NCBI RefSeq assembly: GCF_051233475.1
Contig: NZ_JBKFGH010000014.1
Coordinates: 62,001-126,000, forward strand
Reading direction: 5' to 3'
Source of the DNA: Bacillus_BU sp051233475
GTDB taxonomy: Bacteria; Bacillota; Bacilli; Bacillales; Cytobacillaceae
DNA: 64,000 nt
Shown: one piece after another, positions 8,192 to 16,272 of the stretch
Layout: each line of letters begins with the position of its first letter
Numbering within the stretch: position 1 is the first letter of the stretch
Position numbers and translations under genes: made by a program
Notes under the pieces: generated by a model
What the model was told of the DNA's origin: nothing
Database searches by the model: none
Seen by the model: the letters and a program-made list of their open reading frames with translations, nothing else

Positions 8192-9424
8192 ATGAACTTT
8201 AGAGAAATTAAAGAAGAATTTCCTATATTAAATCAGCATGTCAATGGCTATCCCATAGTTTATTTAGATAGTTCAGCAACCTCCCAAAAACCAAGAGTCG
8301 TCATCGAAGCAATTGACTCTTATTATAATAATTTCAATTCCAATGTACATAGAGGTGTACATACATTAGGTACGAGAGCAACGGATGCTTATGAAGGAGC
8401 ACGAGAGAAGGTTAAGAACTTTATCAATGCAAAAGAAACTGCAGAAATTGTGTTTACTAGAGGGACGACCACATCATTAAACATGATTGCCCAGTGTTAC
8501 GTTATGGAGTTTCTAAAAGAGGGAGATGAAATCCTAATCACACAAATGGAGCATCACAGCAACCTTATACCTTGGCAGCAGGCAGCTAAGAAAATTGGTG
8601 CAGTACTTAAATATATTCCTTTATCACCAAATGGAACTGTTGATCTTATAGATGTTAAAAAATCGATTAATTCAAAGACAAAATTTGTCGCTATTACCCA
8701 TGTTTCGAATGTACTTGGGACAATTAATCCAGTAAAGGAAATCGCAAAAGTAGCTCATCAACACGGGGCAGTTATTTGTGTTGATGCTGCCCAAAGTGCT
8801 CCTCACCTCAAGTTAGATGTTCAAGATTTGGATTGTGATTTTATGGCGATTTCCGGTCATAAAATGGCAGGGCCAACCGGTATAGGAATTCTTTATGGGA
8901 AAAAGGACCTCCTTAATAAGATGACTCCCTATGAATTTGGTGGAGAAATGATTGATTTTGTAGACTTATATGATTCGACATGGAAAGAGTTGCCGTGGAA
9001 GCTCGAAGGCGGAACCCCCATCATCGCAGGAGCAATAGGTCTTGGTGCAGCTATTGATTTCTTGGAGCAAATTGGACTTGATACGATTCGCCTCCATGAA
9101 GAAAAGCTAGTAAACTATGCCTTTCAACAACTATCAGCTATAGAGGGAATTTCAATATACGGTCCGAAACAACCTGAACAAAGAAGCGGACTCATTACAT
9201 TTAATGTAAACGATGTTCACCCCCATGATTTGGCGACTATTTTAGATTCTGATGGTATTGCCATTCGTGCAGGCCACCACTGTTGCCAGCCGTTAATGAA
9301 ATGGCTGAATGTTTCCGCAACAGCCAGAGCTAGTTTTTATTTATACAATTCAGAAGAAGACATTGACTCTCTAGTTAAGGGAATTAAAAAGGCAAAAGCG
9401 TATTTTGAAACCGTCTTAACCTGA
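8192..9424 (+). CDS. Group II cysteine desulfurase / selenocysteine lyase (SufS/CsdA-like)
   Basis: The start at ATG 8192 has AAAAGGAG upstream; in-frame codons back to 8132 lack a ribosome site. The 410-residue protein shows the PLP lysine in SGHKMAGPTG, the histidine-rich substrate region (THVSNVLG, DAAQSAPH) and the catalytic cysteine in GHHCCQP near residue 365. The family removes sulfur from cysteine, or selenium from selenocysteine, to leave alanine. No sufC/D/U/B genes are adjacent, so this is a stand-alone copy rather than the Fe-S assembly gene. It is followed 36 bp later by serC, probably in one operon. A role in selenium or sulfur supply is possible because the genome makes selenocysteine. 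Confidence 0.85.
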   Translation: MNFREIKEEFPILNQHVNGYPIVYLDSSATSQKPRVVIEAIDSYYNNFNSNVHRGVHTLGTRATDAYEGAREKVKNFINAKETAEIVFTRGTTTSLNMIAQCYVMEFLKEGDEILITQMEHHSNLIPWQQAAKKIGAVLKYIPLSPNGTVDLIDVKKSINSKTKFVAITHVSNVLGTINPVKEIAKVAHQHGAVICVDAAQSAPHLKLDVQDLDCDFMAISGHKMAGPTGIGILYGKKDLLNKMTPYEFGGEMIDFVDLYDSTWKELPWKLEGGTPIIAGAIGLGAAIDFLEQIGLDTIRLHEEKLVNYAFQQLSAIEGISIYGPKQPEQRSGLITFNVNDVHPHDLATILDSDGIAIRAGHHCCQPLMKWLNVSATARASFYLYNSEEDIDSLVKGIKKAKAYFETVLT

Positions 9425-9460
9425 TAATTTAATACAATAATTTTCAAAGGAGTAATCGAA

Positions 9461-10558
9461 TTGATACAGACCAATGAACGAACTTACAATTTTAACGCAG
9501 GTCCTTCCGCGCTGCCTCAGCCAGTATTAGAAAGGGCACAGCAGGAACTTTTAAATTTTCAAGATACTGGGATGTCCATTATGGAACATAGCCATCGAGG
9601 CGCAGTTTACGAAGAAGTCCACAACAAAGCGATTACCCGTTTAAAGGATTTATTATCCATACCGGATGATTATGAAATTCTATTTCTGCAGGGCGGCGGA
9701 AGTCTCCAATTTTCCATGATTCCAATGAATTTTTTGCAGAATGGAAAAAAAGCAGGATATGTCTTAACTGGTGCATGGTCAGAAAAGGCGTTTTCAGAGG
9801 CAAAATTATTCGGGGATGCTTTTGAAGCGGCTAGTACAAAAGGCTCTAACTATCGACATATACCTAAAAACGAAGAATTGATCTATGATTCTAGTGACAC
9901 GTACTTACATTTAACATCCAATAATACGATATTCGGAACTCAATGGAGAGAATACCCCGATACAGGTTCTGTTCCCTTAATTGCCGACATGTCTAGTGAT
10001 ATCCTTTCTATTCCTTTTGATATTAATAAGTTTGGTCTCATTTACGCTGGGGCTCAAAAAAATCTAGGACCTTCCGGAGTAACGGTTGTGATCATTCGTA
10101 AAGATTTACTTGAAAAAGCGAATTCAAACATTCCGACGATGATGAAATATAGCATTCATGCGAAAAATAACTCCTTGTATCATACTCCTCCTACCTTTGG
10201 GATTTATATGCTTGGGGAGGTTCTCCGCTGGATTCAGGATATTGGTGGCCTTAAAGAAATTACAAAGCGTAATGAAGAAAAAGCAAAACTAATTTACGAC
10301 GCAATTGATGAGAGCAAAGGTTTTTATATTGGTCATGCTGAACCAGCTAGTCGATCATTGATGAATATTACTTTTAGATTAAGAAATGAGGACTTAGAAA
10401 AGAAGTTTTTAACAGAGGCATGTAAAGAAGGCTTTGTCGGCTTGAACGGCCACCGCTCAGTCGGAGGGTGCCGAGCATCCACTTATAATGCAGTCCCATA
10501 TGAGAATTGCAAAGCGCTTAGCGAATTTATGTATCACTTTAAAAATTTAAATGAATAG
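9461..10558 (+). CDS. serC: Phosphoserine aminotransferase
   Basis: The family start NFNAGPSALP is seen at residues 10-19, the PLP lysine is in AGAQKNLGPSG, and NGHRSVGGCRAS ends the catalytic domain; 365 residues is normal. The enzyme transfers the amino group from glutamate to 3-phosphohydroxypyruvate to make phosphoserine, the precursor of serine and cysteine. Translation starts at TTG 9461, which has AAAGGAG upstream. Pairing with the desulfurase suggests cysteine or sulfur metabolism. A strong terminator follows. Confidence 0.92.
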   Translation: MIQTNERTYNFNAGPSALPQPVLERAQQELLNFQDTGMSIMEHSHRGAVYEEVHNKAITRLKDLLSIPDDYEILFLQGGGSLQFSMIPMNFLQNGKKAGYVLTGAWSEKAFSEAKLFGDAFEAASTKGSNYRHIPKNEELIYDSSDTYLHLTSNNTIFGTQWREYPDTGSVPLIADMSSDILSIPFDINKFGLIYAGAQKNLGPSGVTVVIIRKDLLEKANSNIPTMMKYSIHAKNNSLYHTPPTFGIYMLGEVLRWIQDIGGLKEITKRNEEKAKLIYDAIDESKGFYIGHAEPASRSLMNITFRLRNEDLEKKFLTEACKEGFVGLNGHRSVGGCRASTYNAVPYENCKALSEFMYHFKNLNE

Positions 10559-10601
10559 TTTTTCATTTTTATATAATCATTTATATACTTAGAAAAATAT
10601 C

Positions 10602-10639
10602 AAAAGTCGACATAGTAGTTAACTAATGTCGACTTTTTT
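10602..10639 (+). terminator. Terminator after serC
   Basis: AAAAGTCGACAT pairs with ATGTCGACTTTT around an inner TAGTTAACTA palindrome, followed by a T-run. Confidence 0.9.
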
Positions 10640-10847
10640 CATAGACTCACAAAGATATTATATTTTAATGCTAAATTCTTCTGTTTCGATCGTACTGGTA
10701 ACATTCTATTATCATTGACCCCATTCTCTCGTGTTCAGGTACGATAATCTTCTCAATGCCCACTTCTTTTATAGGTTCTGCCGTTACTTTTTCAAACCTC
10801 TTTTCTTCATTATATTTTTTTATCTCTAACCTTCATCAAACATTAAT
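10640..10847. other. Intergenic stretch with possible decayed minus-strand coding
   Basis: No intact gene. On the minus strand a short open stretch (about 10670-10830) reads like the end of a degraded protein (VGIEKIIVPEHERMG), without start or ribosome site. I could not assign it. Confidence 0.25.
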
Positions 10848-10876
10848 TGGATGGTATTAAAAGCTCCAAATTGGAG
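10848..10876 (+). promoter_or_regulatory. Direct-repeat operator, 24-bp period (site B, BenE-like permease)
   Basis: AATTGGATGGT and AATTGGAGGGT are 24 bp apart on the coding strand, about 125 bp before the GTG start at 11001. The second half-site has one deviation (TGGAG). Confidence 0.55.
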
Positions 10877-11000
10877 GGTTAAATAATTTCGAAATCTTTT
10901 ATTATTAAAAGGATAACTTTTTATTTTATTCCTCATAGATAAGTGTAAATCTTAACTGATATTTTGCCACTAATATTTTTTTAAAAAAGGGGGATCTAGT

Positions 11001-12248
11001 GTGAATAATTCTCAAGGAAAAATTGAATGGAGAAAGAAAAATCTCTTTCCAATAAAGGATTTAAATCATAAAAATATTTCTGCTGGGATGATTGCGGGGT
11101 TATTCGTTATATCAGGGCCAACAGCACTCATATTAGAAGCCGCATCTAATGGAAACTTTACTGCTGAACAGACAATATTCTGGATTTTTTCTGTTTATGT
11201 ATTTGGAGGCTTGTTTGGGATTATTCTCCCTTTACAATATAGAATCCCTATCGTTGGTGGTCATTCCTTAACAGGTGTCGCCTTTCTTGCCACCATGACC
11301 GACAAGTTTACTTTCAATGAACTCATTGGGGCCTACATCTTTTCAAGTTTGATACTTTTAATTATTGGTTCGCTAGGGATTTTTTCAAAATTAATGAAGT
11401 TAGTTCCTAAGGAAATCATTGCAGCTATGTTATCCGGAATGATTGTAAAGTATATGGTGAACTTTATTCTTTCTATCACCGAGCTTTTAATTGTAGGAAT
11501 ATTATCGTTAATCACTTTTTTTATTTGTAGCAGATGGAAGACCAAAATTCCACCTGTGCTTGCGGCAATTACTATTGGCACAATTGTACTTATCCTAACT
11601 TACCCATTACATAATGTTGATGGGTTGGCTTTGGGCCAACTTTTTCCGCAAATACAGCGGCCAGACATAAATACAGTTAGTTTCCTTTCTGTATCGATTC
11701 CACTTGCATTACTTATTTTAAGCAATGATGCAGCGGTTGCCATTGGCGCATTAGAACAAAATCATTATAAAACACCTGTAAATCGGATTATTTCTTTAAG
11801 TGGGATCTTTTCATTCTTCTCCTCTTTCTTTGGGGGACAATCCGCTAATATTGCCGGTATGGCTACTGTCATTTGTTCTGATGAAGAAGCTGGACCGAAG
11901 AATAAACGATACATGGGTGCAGTTGTTACTGGTTTTATCCTTTTATCTTACGGTTTATTTTCTTGGAAACTCGTTCCTCTCATTATTGCTTTACCCAAGG
12001 AATTTATATCAATCATTGCTGGATTTTCTCTCATTAACGTTTTCAGTAATAGCGTGCATCAAAGTTTCTCAAGGCCATCTATCAAAATAAGCGCAACCTT
12101 TGCATTTATTATCGCATTATCAAACATTACCATATTAAATATAAGCTCACCCGTTTGGTCCTTATTTGTTGGAACATGTATTGCTCGTTTTATCGAAACA
12201 GATGTAAAAAAGAAGGTTGAAGAAAAAGAAAAAAGTGCAGTTCAATAA
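11001..12248 (+). CDS. BenE-family membrane permease
   Basis: The 415-residue protein has about 12 hydrophobic helices and features of the BenE benzoate/proton symporter family (GLFVISGPTALILEA, GGHSLTGVAFLATM, LSNDAAVAIGALE, FFGGQSANIAGMATVICS). GTG 11001 is preceded by AGGGGGATC. The family imports or exports aromatic acids or other organic anions, but substrates are poorly known and no aromatic catabolic genes are nearby. Its context of sulfur and amino-acid genes and its shared upstream element suggest a different substrate. The C-terminal tail is highly charged. Confidence 0.7.
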   Translation: MNNSQGKIEWRKKNLFPIKDLNHKNISAGMIAGLFVISGPTALILEAASNGNFTAEQTIFWIFSVYVFGGLFGIILPLQYRIPIVGGHSLTGVAFLATMTDKFTFNELIGAYIFSSLILLIIGSLGIFSKLMKLVPKEIIAAMLSGMIVKYMVNFILSITELLIVGILSLITFFICSRWKTKIPPVLAAITIGTIVLILTYPLHNVDGLALGQLFPQIQRPDINTVSFLSVSIPLALLILSNDAAVAIGALEQNHYKTPVNRIISLSGIFSFFSSFFGGQSANIAGMATVICSDEEAGPKNKRYMGAVVTGFILLSYGLFSWKLVPLIIALPKEFISIIAGFSLINVFSNSVHQSFSRPSIKISATFAFIIALSNITILNISSPVWSLFVGTCIARFIETDVKKKVEEKEKSAVQ

Positions 12249-12288
12249 GATAGATTAATATATATTTTTATATAGGATACGAAAAAAG

Positions 12289-12328
12289 AGATGCCATAAC
12301 CCCTAATAAGGCGGTTACGGCATTTTTT
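12289..12328. terminator. Bidirectional terminator between permease gene and hmp
   Basis: ATGCCATAACC pairs with GGTTACGGCAT (one mismatch), flanked by A-run and T-run, between convergent genes. Confidence 0.85.
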
Positions 12329-12378
12329 AAATGATAATTATTGATGTATGTTTTCTTAGTGAATATAATATCCCATTT

Positions 12379-13620
12379 TTATACGGTAACATGTTCTTTT
12401 GGTACTTGTTCGTCCAAGCTGTCCATCGGCCCAAAAAATTCAAAATGGATTCGTTCATGACTTACTCCAAGTTCCTTTAATGAACGGTTGATTTCTTTCA
12501 TAAAAGGTACTGGACCGCAAAAATAAAAGTCTGTATTTTTTACAGGTACACTTTTTTCAAGCCAATCCTGTGTGACATATCCTTCCACATCAAATCGATG
12601 GTTACTTCGATCGTCATCAGTTGGAGAATTGTAAAACACAAACGATGTTACATTTTCAAGTGCAGACAAAGCTTCTACTTCTTCCCTTAATGCATGTAAA
12701 TTGCCATTTTGAGCTGCATGGATAAAGGTAACTTTCCGATCTGGCTGGACTTCAACAACAGTTTTTAACATACTAATCATCGGTGTTAAACCAACACCTC
12801 CACTTATTAAGACAACAGGAGAATTACGGTCGGTATCCAAAACAAAGTCTCCAGCAGGAGCGCTTATCTTTACAATGTCCCCTTCTTTAACCTTATCATG
12901 AAGATAGTTAGAAACAATTCCATCAGGATTAGATGTACTCGCTTCTCGTTTTACACTAATACGGTAATAATCTTTTCCAGGAGCATCAGATAAACTGTAT
13001 TGACGGATATGCGTAAATTCTTCTTCGTCCATTTCCACTTTAATGCTGATATACTGGCCAGGGAGAAAAGATGATATCTCTTTTTTATCCTCTGGTTTTA
13101 GGTAGAAGGAAGTTATCACTTCACTTTCTTTTACTTTCCGATCGACAACAAAATTGCGGAAACCATCCCACCCGCCATCCTGGCTGGATGCTTCTTCATA
13201 CAACTCAGCTTCTACATTTATAAACGCATCAGCAATTACACCATATGCCTTTTCCCATGCATCCATAATTTCATCCGTAGCTGCTTCTCCTAAAACATCC
13301 TTAATAGCTAATAAAAGATGCTTTCCGACAATTGGATAATGTTCTGGCTTGACACCTAGACTTCTATGTTTATTTCCAATTTGCTTTACCACTGGAAGAA
13401 TAGCTCCAAGATTATCAATATACATTGCTGCCGCATAGACTGCACTAGCAAGCGCCTTTTGTTGTCTGTTTTGTTTTTGGTTTGTATGGTTAAAAATATT
13501 CAATAATTCAGGGTGATTCCCAAACATCAATTCATAAAAACGTGTAGTAATAGCCTCGCCATGCTTTTCTAATACAGGTACTGTAGATTTAATAATGTCA
13601 ATTGTCTTTTGTTCTAGCAA
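12379..13620 (-). CDS. hmp: Flavohaemoglobin, nitric oxide dioxygenase
   Basis: The 413-residue protein has an N-terminal globin domain (residues 1-140) with distal Tyr in TRFYELMF and proximal His in VKPEHYPIVG, an FAD domain with RQYSLSDAP, and a NAD(P)H domain with SGGVGLTPMISML. It oxidises NO to nitrate with O2 and NAD(P)H in the cytoplasm. It fits with the reductases of nitrogen oxides in the window as protection against NO. An FNR-like box and a palindrome lie in its promoter region, consistent with NO or oxygen-dependent control. Confidence 0.95.
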   Translation of the reverse strand: MLEQKTIDIIKSTVPVLEKHGEAITTRFYELMFGNHPELLNIFNHTNQKQNRQQKALASAVYAAAMYIDNLGAILPVVKQIGNKHRSLGVKPEHYPIVGKHLLLAIKDVLGEAATDEIMDAWEKAYGVIADAFINVEAELYEEASSQDGGWDGFRNFVVDRKVKESEVITSFYLKPEDKKEISSFLPGQYISIKVEMDEEEFTHIRQYSLSDAPGKDYYRISVKREASTSNPDGIVSNYLHDKVKEGDIVKISAPAGDFVLDTDRNSPVVLISGGVGLTPMISMLKTVVEVQPDRKVTFIHAAQNGNLHALREEVEALSALENVTSFVFYNSPTDDDRSNHRFDVEGYVTQDWLEKSVPVKNTDFYFCGPVPFMKEINRSLKELGVSHERIHFEFFGPMDSLDEQVPKEHVTV

Positions 13621-13674
13621 AATATAACACCCCTTATGTATTTATCATTATTTCCACAGTGTTTATACTATTAT

Positions 13675-13707
13675 ATAAATCACTAGCACTAAGTGATTTA
13701 TATCACA
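13675..13707. promoter_or_regulatory. hmp operator region: 10-bp palindrome overlapping FNR-like box
   Basis: ATAAATCACT-N7-AGTGATTTAT (13675-13701) is a perfect inverted repeat. It overlaps AGTGA-N6-TCACA (13692-13707), one base off the FNR/CRP consensus. The pair lies 55-87 bp upstream of hmp. In B. subtilis hmp is controlled by NsrR and ResDE; which protein binds here is not shown. Confidence 0.5.
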
Positions 13708-13774
13708 CTTCATTAAATAATGTTTAATTTATCCAATTCAAATTTAATTAGATTAAGAATGTTTTTAAATAATA

Positions 13775-14084
13775 GGCTTTGTTAAATTTGTCTGTTGATT
13801 TCCGCTCCAGGTGCTCGCTTTCCGCGGGGGAGTCCGGGAGCCTGTCTAGCCGCAGCGGCTAGGGGCTCGGGGTCATAAGCCAATCCGTCAAGAAGGTCAA
13901 AGAACGACCTTCATGCCGGCTCGTCTTATGCCTGTCGCCCCTGGGCAAGCCGCTTCCGCTTTTCCTTCTCCTCGGCGCCATGGCGCCTGTGGGGTCTCCC
14001 GTGACACCTTCTCCCGCAGGAGTCTCGCACCTTCCGCTCCAATCAACAGAATGCTCAAAATCACCATTGTTCTTTAACACAGCC
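13775..14084 (-). repeat. MITE-like GC-rich repeat, copy 1, carrying a ~125-bp insert
   Basis: The ends GGCTTTGTTAAA and TTTAACACAGCC are near-perfect terminal inverted repeats, and inner arms (GTTGATTTCCGCTCC and GGAGCGGAAGGTGCG types) pair imperfectly. It matches copies at 50281-50533 and 52697-52880. Relative to copy 3 it carries about 125 extra bases from about 13843, themselves hairpin-rich: CTAGCCGC/GCGGCTAG, and AGGGGC (13861) to GCCCCT (13942) enclosing CATAAG/CTTATG and GAAGGTC/GACCTTC. An 80-residue open frame across it is an accident of its composition. Confidence 0.8.
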
Positions 14085-14174
14085 AAATAATAAATTCGCA
14101 ATCAAGACAAAAATACTTATTCCTATTTTCTATAATATAAGAAGAGAATTTTCTCAAAAACTTGTTTAGCCGTA

Positions 14175-14208
14175 TAAAAATGCCCACCACCCAATGGATG
14201 GTAGGCAT
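14175..14208 (-). terminator. Terminator after cysI
   Basis: On the minus strand ATGCCTACCA pairs with TGGTGGGCAT and is followed by TTTT. Confidence 0.8.
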
Positions 14209-14280
14209 AAATATTATTTGGAATATACGTCATTCTAAATCGAATTGTCTTCACAAAACAGGATAATGTTTGTTTCCAGT

Positions 14281-15975
14281 CTAACAACTATGTTTTTTTA
14301 AACCTGCGCGTCGCCAATAGGATCCGAAATCCTCACCGGATTGCCGTTCTTGAACAAAGGATTCCAGTATTGGGCGAACTGTCTGTACCAATTGATCAAA
14401 CGGAACTAATTCCCGAAACCGCTCGTTTAAAGCTGTACCGAGTGAACTACCTCCCAAAAACAAATCATATTTTCCCGGTGCCCGCCCAACTAAAGCAATA
14501 TTAGCATTATACGGACGTGCACAGCCATTTGAACATCCTGTCATCCGAATAGTAATTTCTTCATTCGAAAGATTCAACTCATCGAACAGTTGCTCAAATT
14601 GCGGAACCAGATCCGGCAATGCTCTTTCCGACTCAGCAAGTGCAAGCCCGCACGTCGGAAATGCGACACAAGCCATGGTATTCTGTCTTACATTCGACAA
14701 TTTATCTGGTAGCGGAACGCCAGCAGAACTCAACTGTTCTTCAATAATTGGACGAAGCTCGTCTGCAATTCCACTAAGAATAACATTTTGTTGTGATGTA
14801 AAGCGGACTGTTAGTTGGAAATCCTTTATAATATCCCGGAGCGCTGTTTTTAGCAGCATAGTTTCAGTATCCTTAATACGACCGTATGGAATAAATAATC
14901 CTAGGTAGCTTATCCCATCACGCTCTCTATGCCATCCAAGATGGTCATGTCCATTGTTCCATTCAAGGTGCTTTGGCGGTTCAAGCTTCCGTCCAATTCG
15001 TGTTTCAAGTTCTTCCCGGAACCAATCAAGCCCGCGTCTATCAATCAAATATTTCATCCTAGCAAAGCGTCGGTTGGCACGATCGCCAAAGTCCCGTTCA
15101 ATACTGACAATTGCCACGCATGTATTCAGTATCGTATCAATCGCTTCACTTCTAGCCACATAACACAGTGGGCTTGCAAGTCTTGGATATGTATCCTGGT
15201 CAACGGCCAGTCGTCCCATTCCACCGCCGACCAGCACGGTATAACCTTGAATATGACCATCAACTATATGCGCGACAAGACCAAGGTCGTTATCGTACAC
15301 ATCAAGGCAGTTATCTCCTTCCGGTACGATTGCGACTTTAAATTTCCGAGGAAGATAAGTATCCCCATACAAAGGCTCTTCAGTTTGGCCATCTTCTAAT
15401 TGAATTGGTTTACCATCTAACCAGATTTCATGATAAGCATTTGACTTTGCACTCAACTGTTCAGCAATCGCATTGACATCATGGTTCATTTCATCGCGGT
15501 AAGGTTCGTCTCCTGGTGCTGCACAACAAATCGTATTGCGTCCAGAATCCCCACAAGCACCAAGCGTTGTAACTAATGCTTCATTCAATGTACTGATTGT
15601 TGTCTTCAGATCCCCTTTGAGAATACCATGAAGCTGTATCGTTTGCCGTGTGGTAATACGCATGTTTTTATAATCCGTGTACTCGTCAGCAAGTCGATCA
15701 AACACCAAATATTGACTTGGTGATAATACTCCTCCTGGAATACGGGCACGAATCATCATACTATAATGCGGCTCTTTTCCATCTTTTTTCAACTGTTTCC
15801 GCAAATCACGGTCGTCTTGCTGATAGACCCCATGAAATTTTAGGACTTGAATATTATCCTCTGAAAATTTTGGCTGGTCATCCTTAAGGGCTTCTTTAAT
15901 TGTCCCCCTTAGCTGGCGGCTTTTCCGCTTGATTATCTCTATTTTCGATACTTTTTCCATATCTGTGATTTTCAC
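14281..15975 (-). CDS. cysI: Sulfite reductase haemoprotein (CysI-type siroheme/4Fe-4S enzyme)
   Basis: I start it at GTG 15975, preceded by AAAGGGGTGGG; the upstream in-frame extension to 16095 lacks a ribosome site and would cover a promoter element. The 564-residue product has two ferrite-like repeats and the siroheme/[4Fe-4S] cysteines in CVAFPTC and TGCSNGC, the pattern of assimilatory sulfite reductase beta subunits. It reduces sulfite to sulfide with six electrons. No cysJ flavoprotein gene is adjacent, so the electron donor is encoded elsewhere or is a ferredoxin. Element C (16043-16071) lies 68 bp upstream. Confidence 0.88.
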   Translation of the reverse strand: MKITDMEKVSKIEIIKRKSRQLRGTIKEALKDDQPKFSEDNIQVLKFHGVYQQDDRDLRKQLKKDGKEPHYSMMIRARIPGGVLSPSQYLVFDRLADEYTDYKNMRITTRQTIQLHGILKGDLKTTISTLNEALVTTLGACGDSGRNTICCAAPGDEPYRDEMNHDVNAIAEQLSAKSNAYHEIWLDGKPIQLEDGQTEEPLYGDTYLPRKFKVAIVPEGDNCLDVYDNDLGLVAHIVDGHIQGYTVLVGGGMGRLAVDQDTYPRLASPLCYVARSEAIDTILNTCVAIVSIERDFGDRANRRFARMKYLIDRRGLDWFREELETRIGRKLEPPKHLEWNNGHDHLGWHRERDGISYLGLFIPYGRIKDTETMLLKTALRDIIKDFQLTVRFTSQQNVILSGIADELRPIIEEQLSSAGVPLPDKLSNVRQNTMACVAFPTCGLALAESERALPDLVPQFEQLFDELNLSNEEITIRMTGCSNGCARPYNANIALVGRAPGKYDLFLGGSSLGTALNERFRELVPFDQLVQTVRPILESFVQERQSGEDFGSYWRRAGLKKHSC

Positions 15976-16042
15976 AGAACCCACCCCTTTGTTGAATTCC
16001 GATTTGATTATAATGATAATTGAAAGCGAATTAATTTTAACC

Positions 16043-16071
16043 ATCCAAATAAAAGGTAATAAACCCATCCA
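16043..16071 (-). promoter_or_regulatory. Direct-repeat operator, 24-bp period (site C, cysI)
   Basis: On the coding strand AAGTGGATGGG and TTTGGATGGTT are 24 bp apart. A TATAAT hexamer follows about 35 bp downstream without a good -35, which fits an activator site. Confidence 0.65.
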
Positions 16072-16123
16072 CTTCAGTTGACCCTTGGGTGACATGGTTT
16101 ATTATTTTTCCGAAAATAAAATA

Positions 16124-16162
16124 GGGGTGTCCCAAAAGTATGTGAACTTTTAGGGACACCCC
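16124..16162 (-). terminator. Terminator after the ATC/solute-symporter operon
   Basis: GGGGTGTCCC plus AAAAGT pairs with ACTTTT plus GGGACACCCC in a long, nearly perfect hairpin; a T-rich tract follows on the minus strand. Confidence 0.9.
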
Positions 16163-16272
16163 ATTGTGCATGGTTCCATTAACTATCCATTCAACGACCT
16201 TTCAGATCGTTCTCTCAATGAATAAAACCTTGTCAGAGCTTCAATTATTTCCAAGTTAGAAATTATGCTTTA

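Noticed and set aside
13859..14101. 80-residue minus-strand frame with Pro/Arg-rich sequence
   Set aside because: It lies wholly in the GC-rich repeat, whose composition keeps frames open; similar frames occur in copies 2 and 3.
15995..16025. Fur box before cysI (TGATTATAATGATAAT)
   Set aside because: It overlaps the likely -10 TATAAT and matches only two thirds of the Fur array; AT-rich chance match is as likely.
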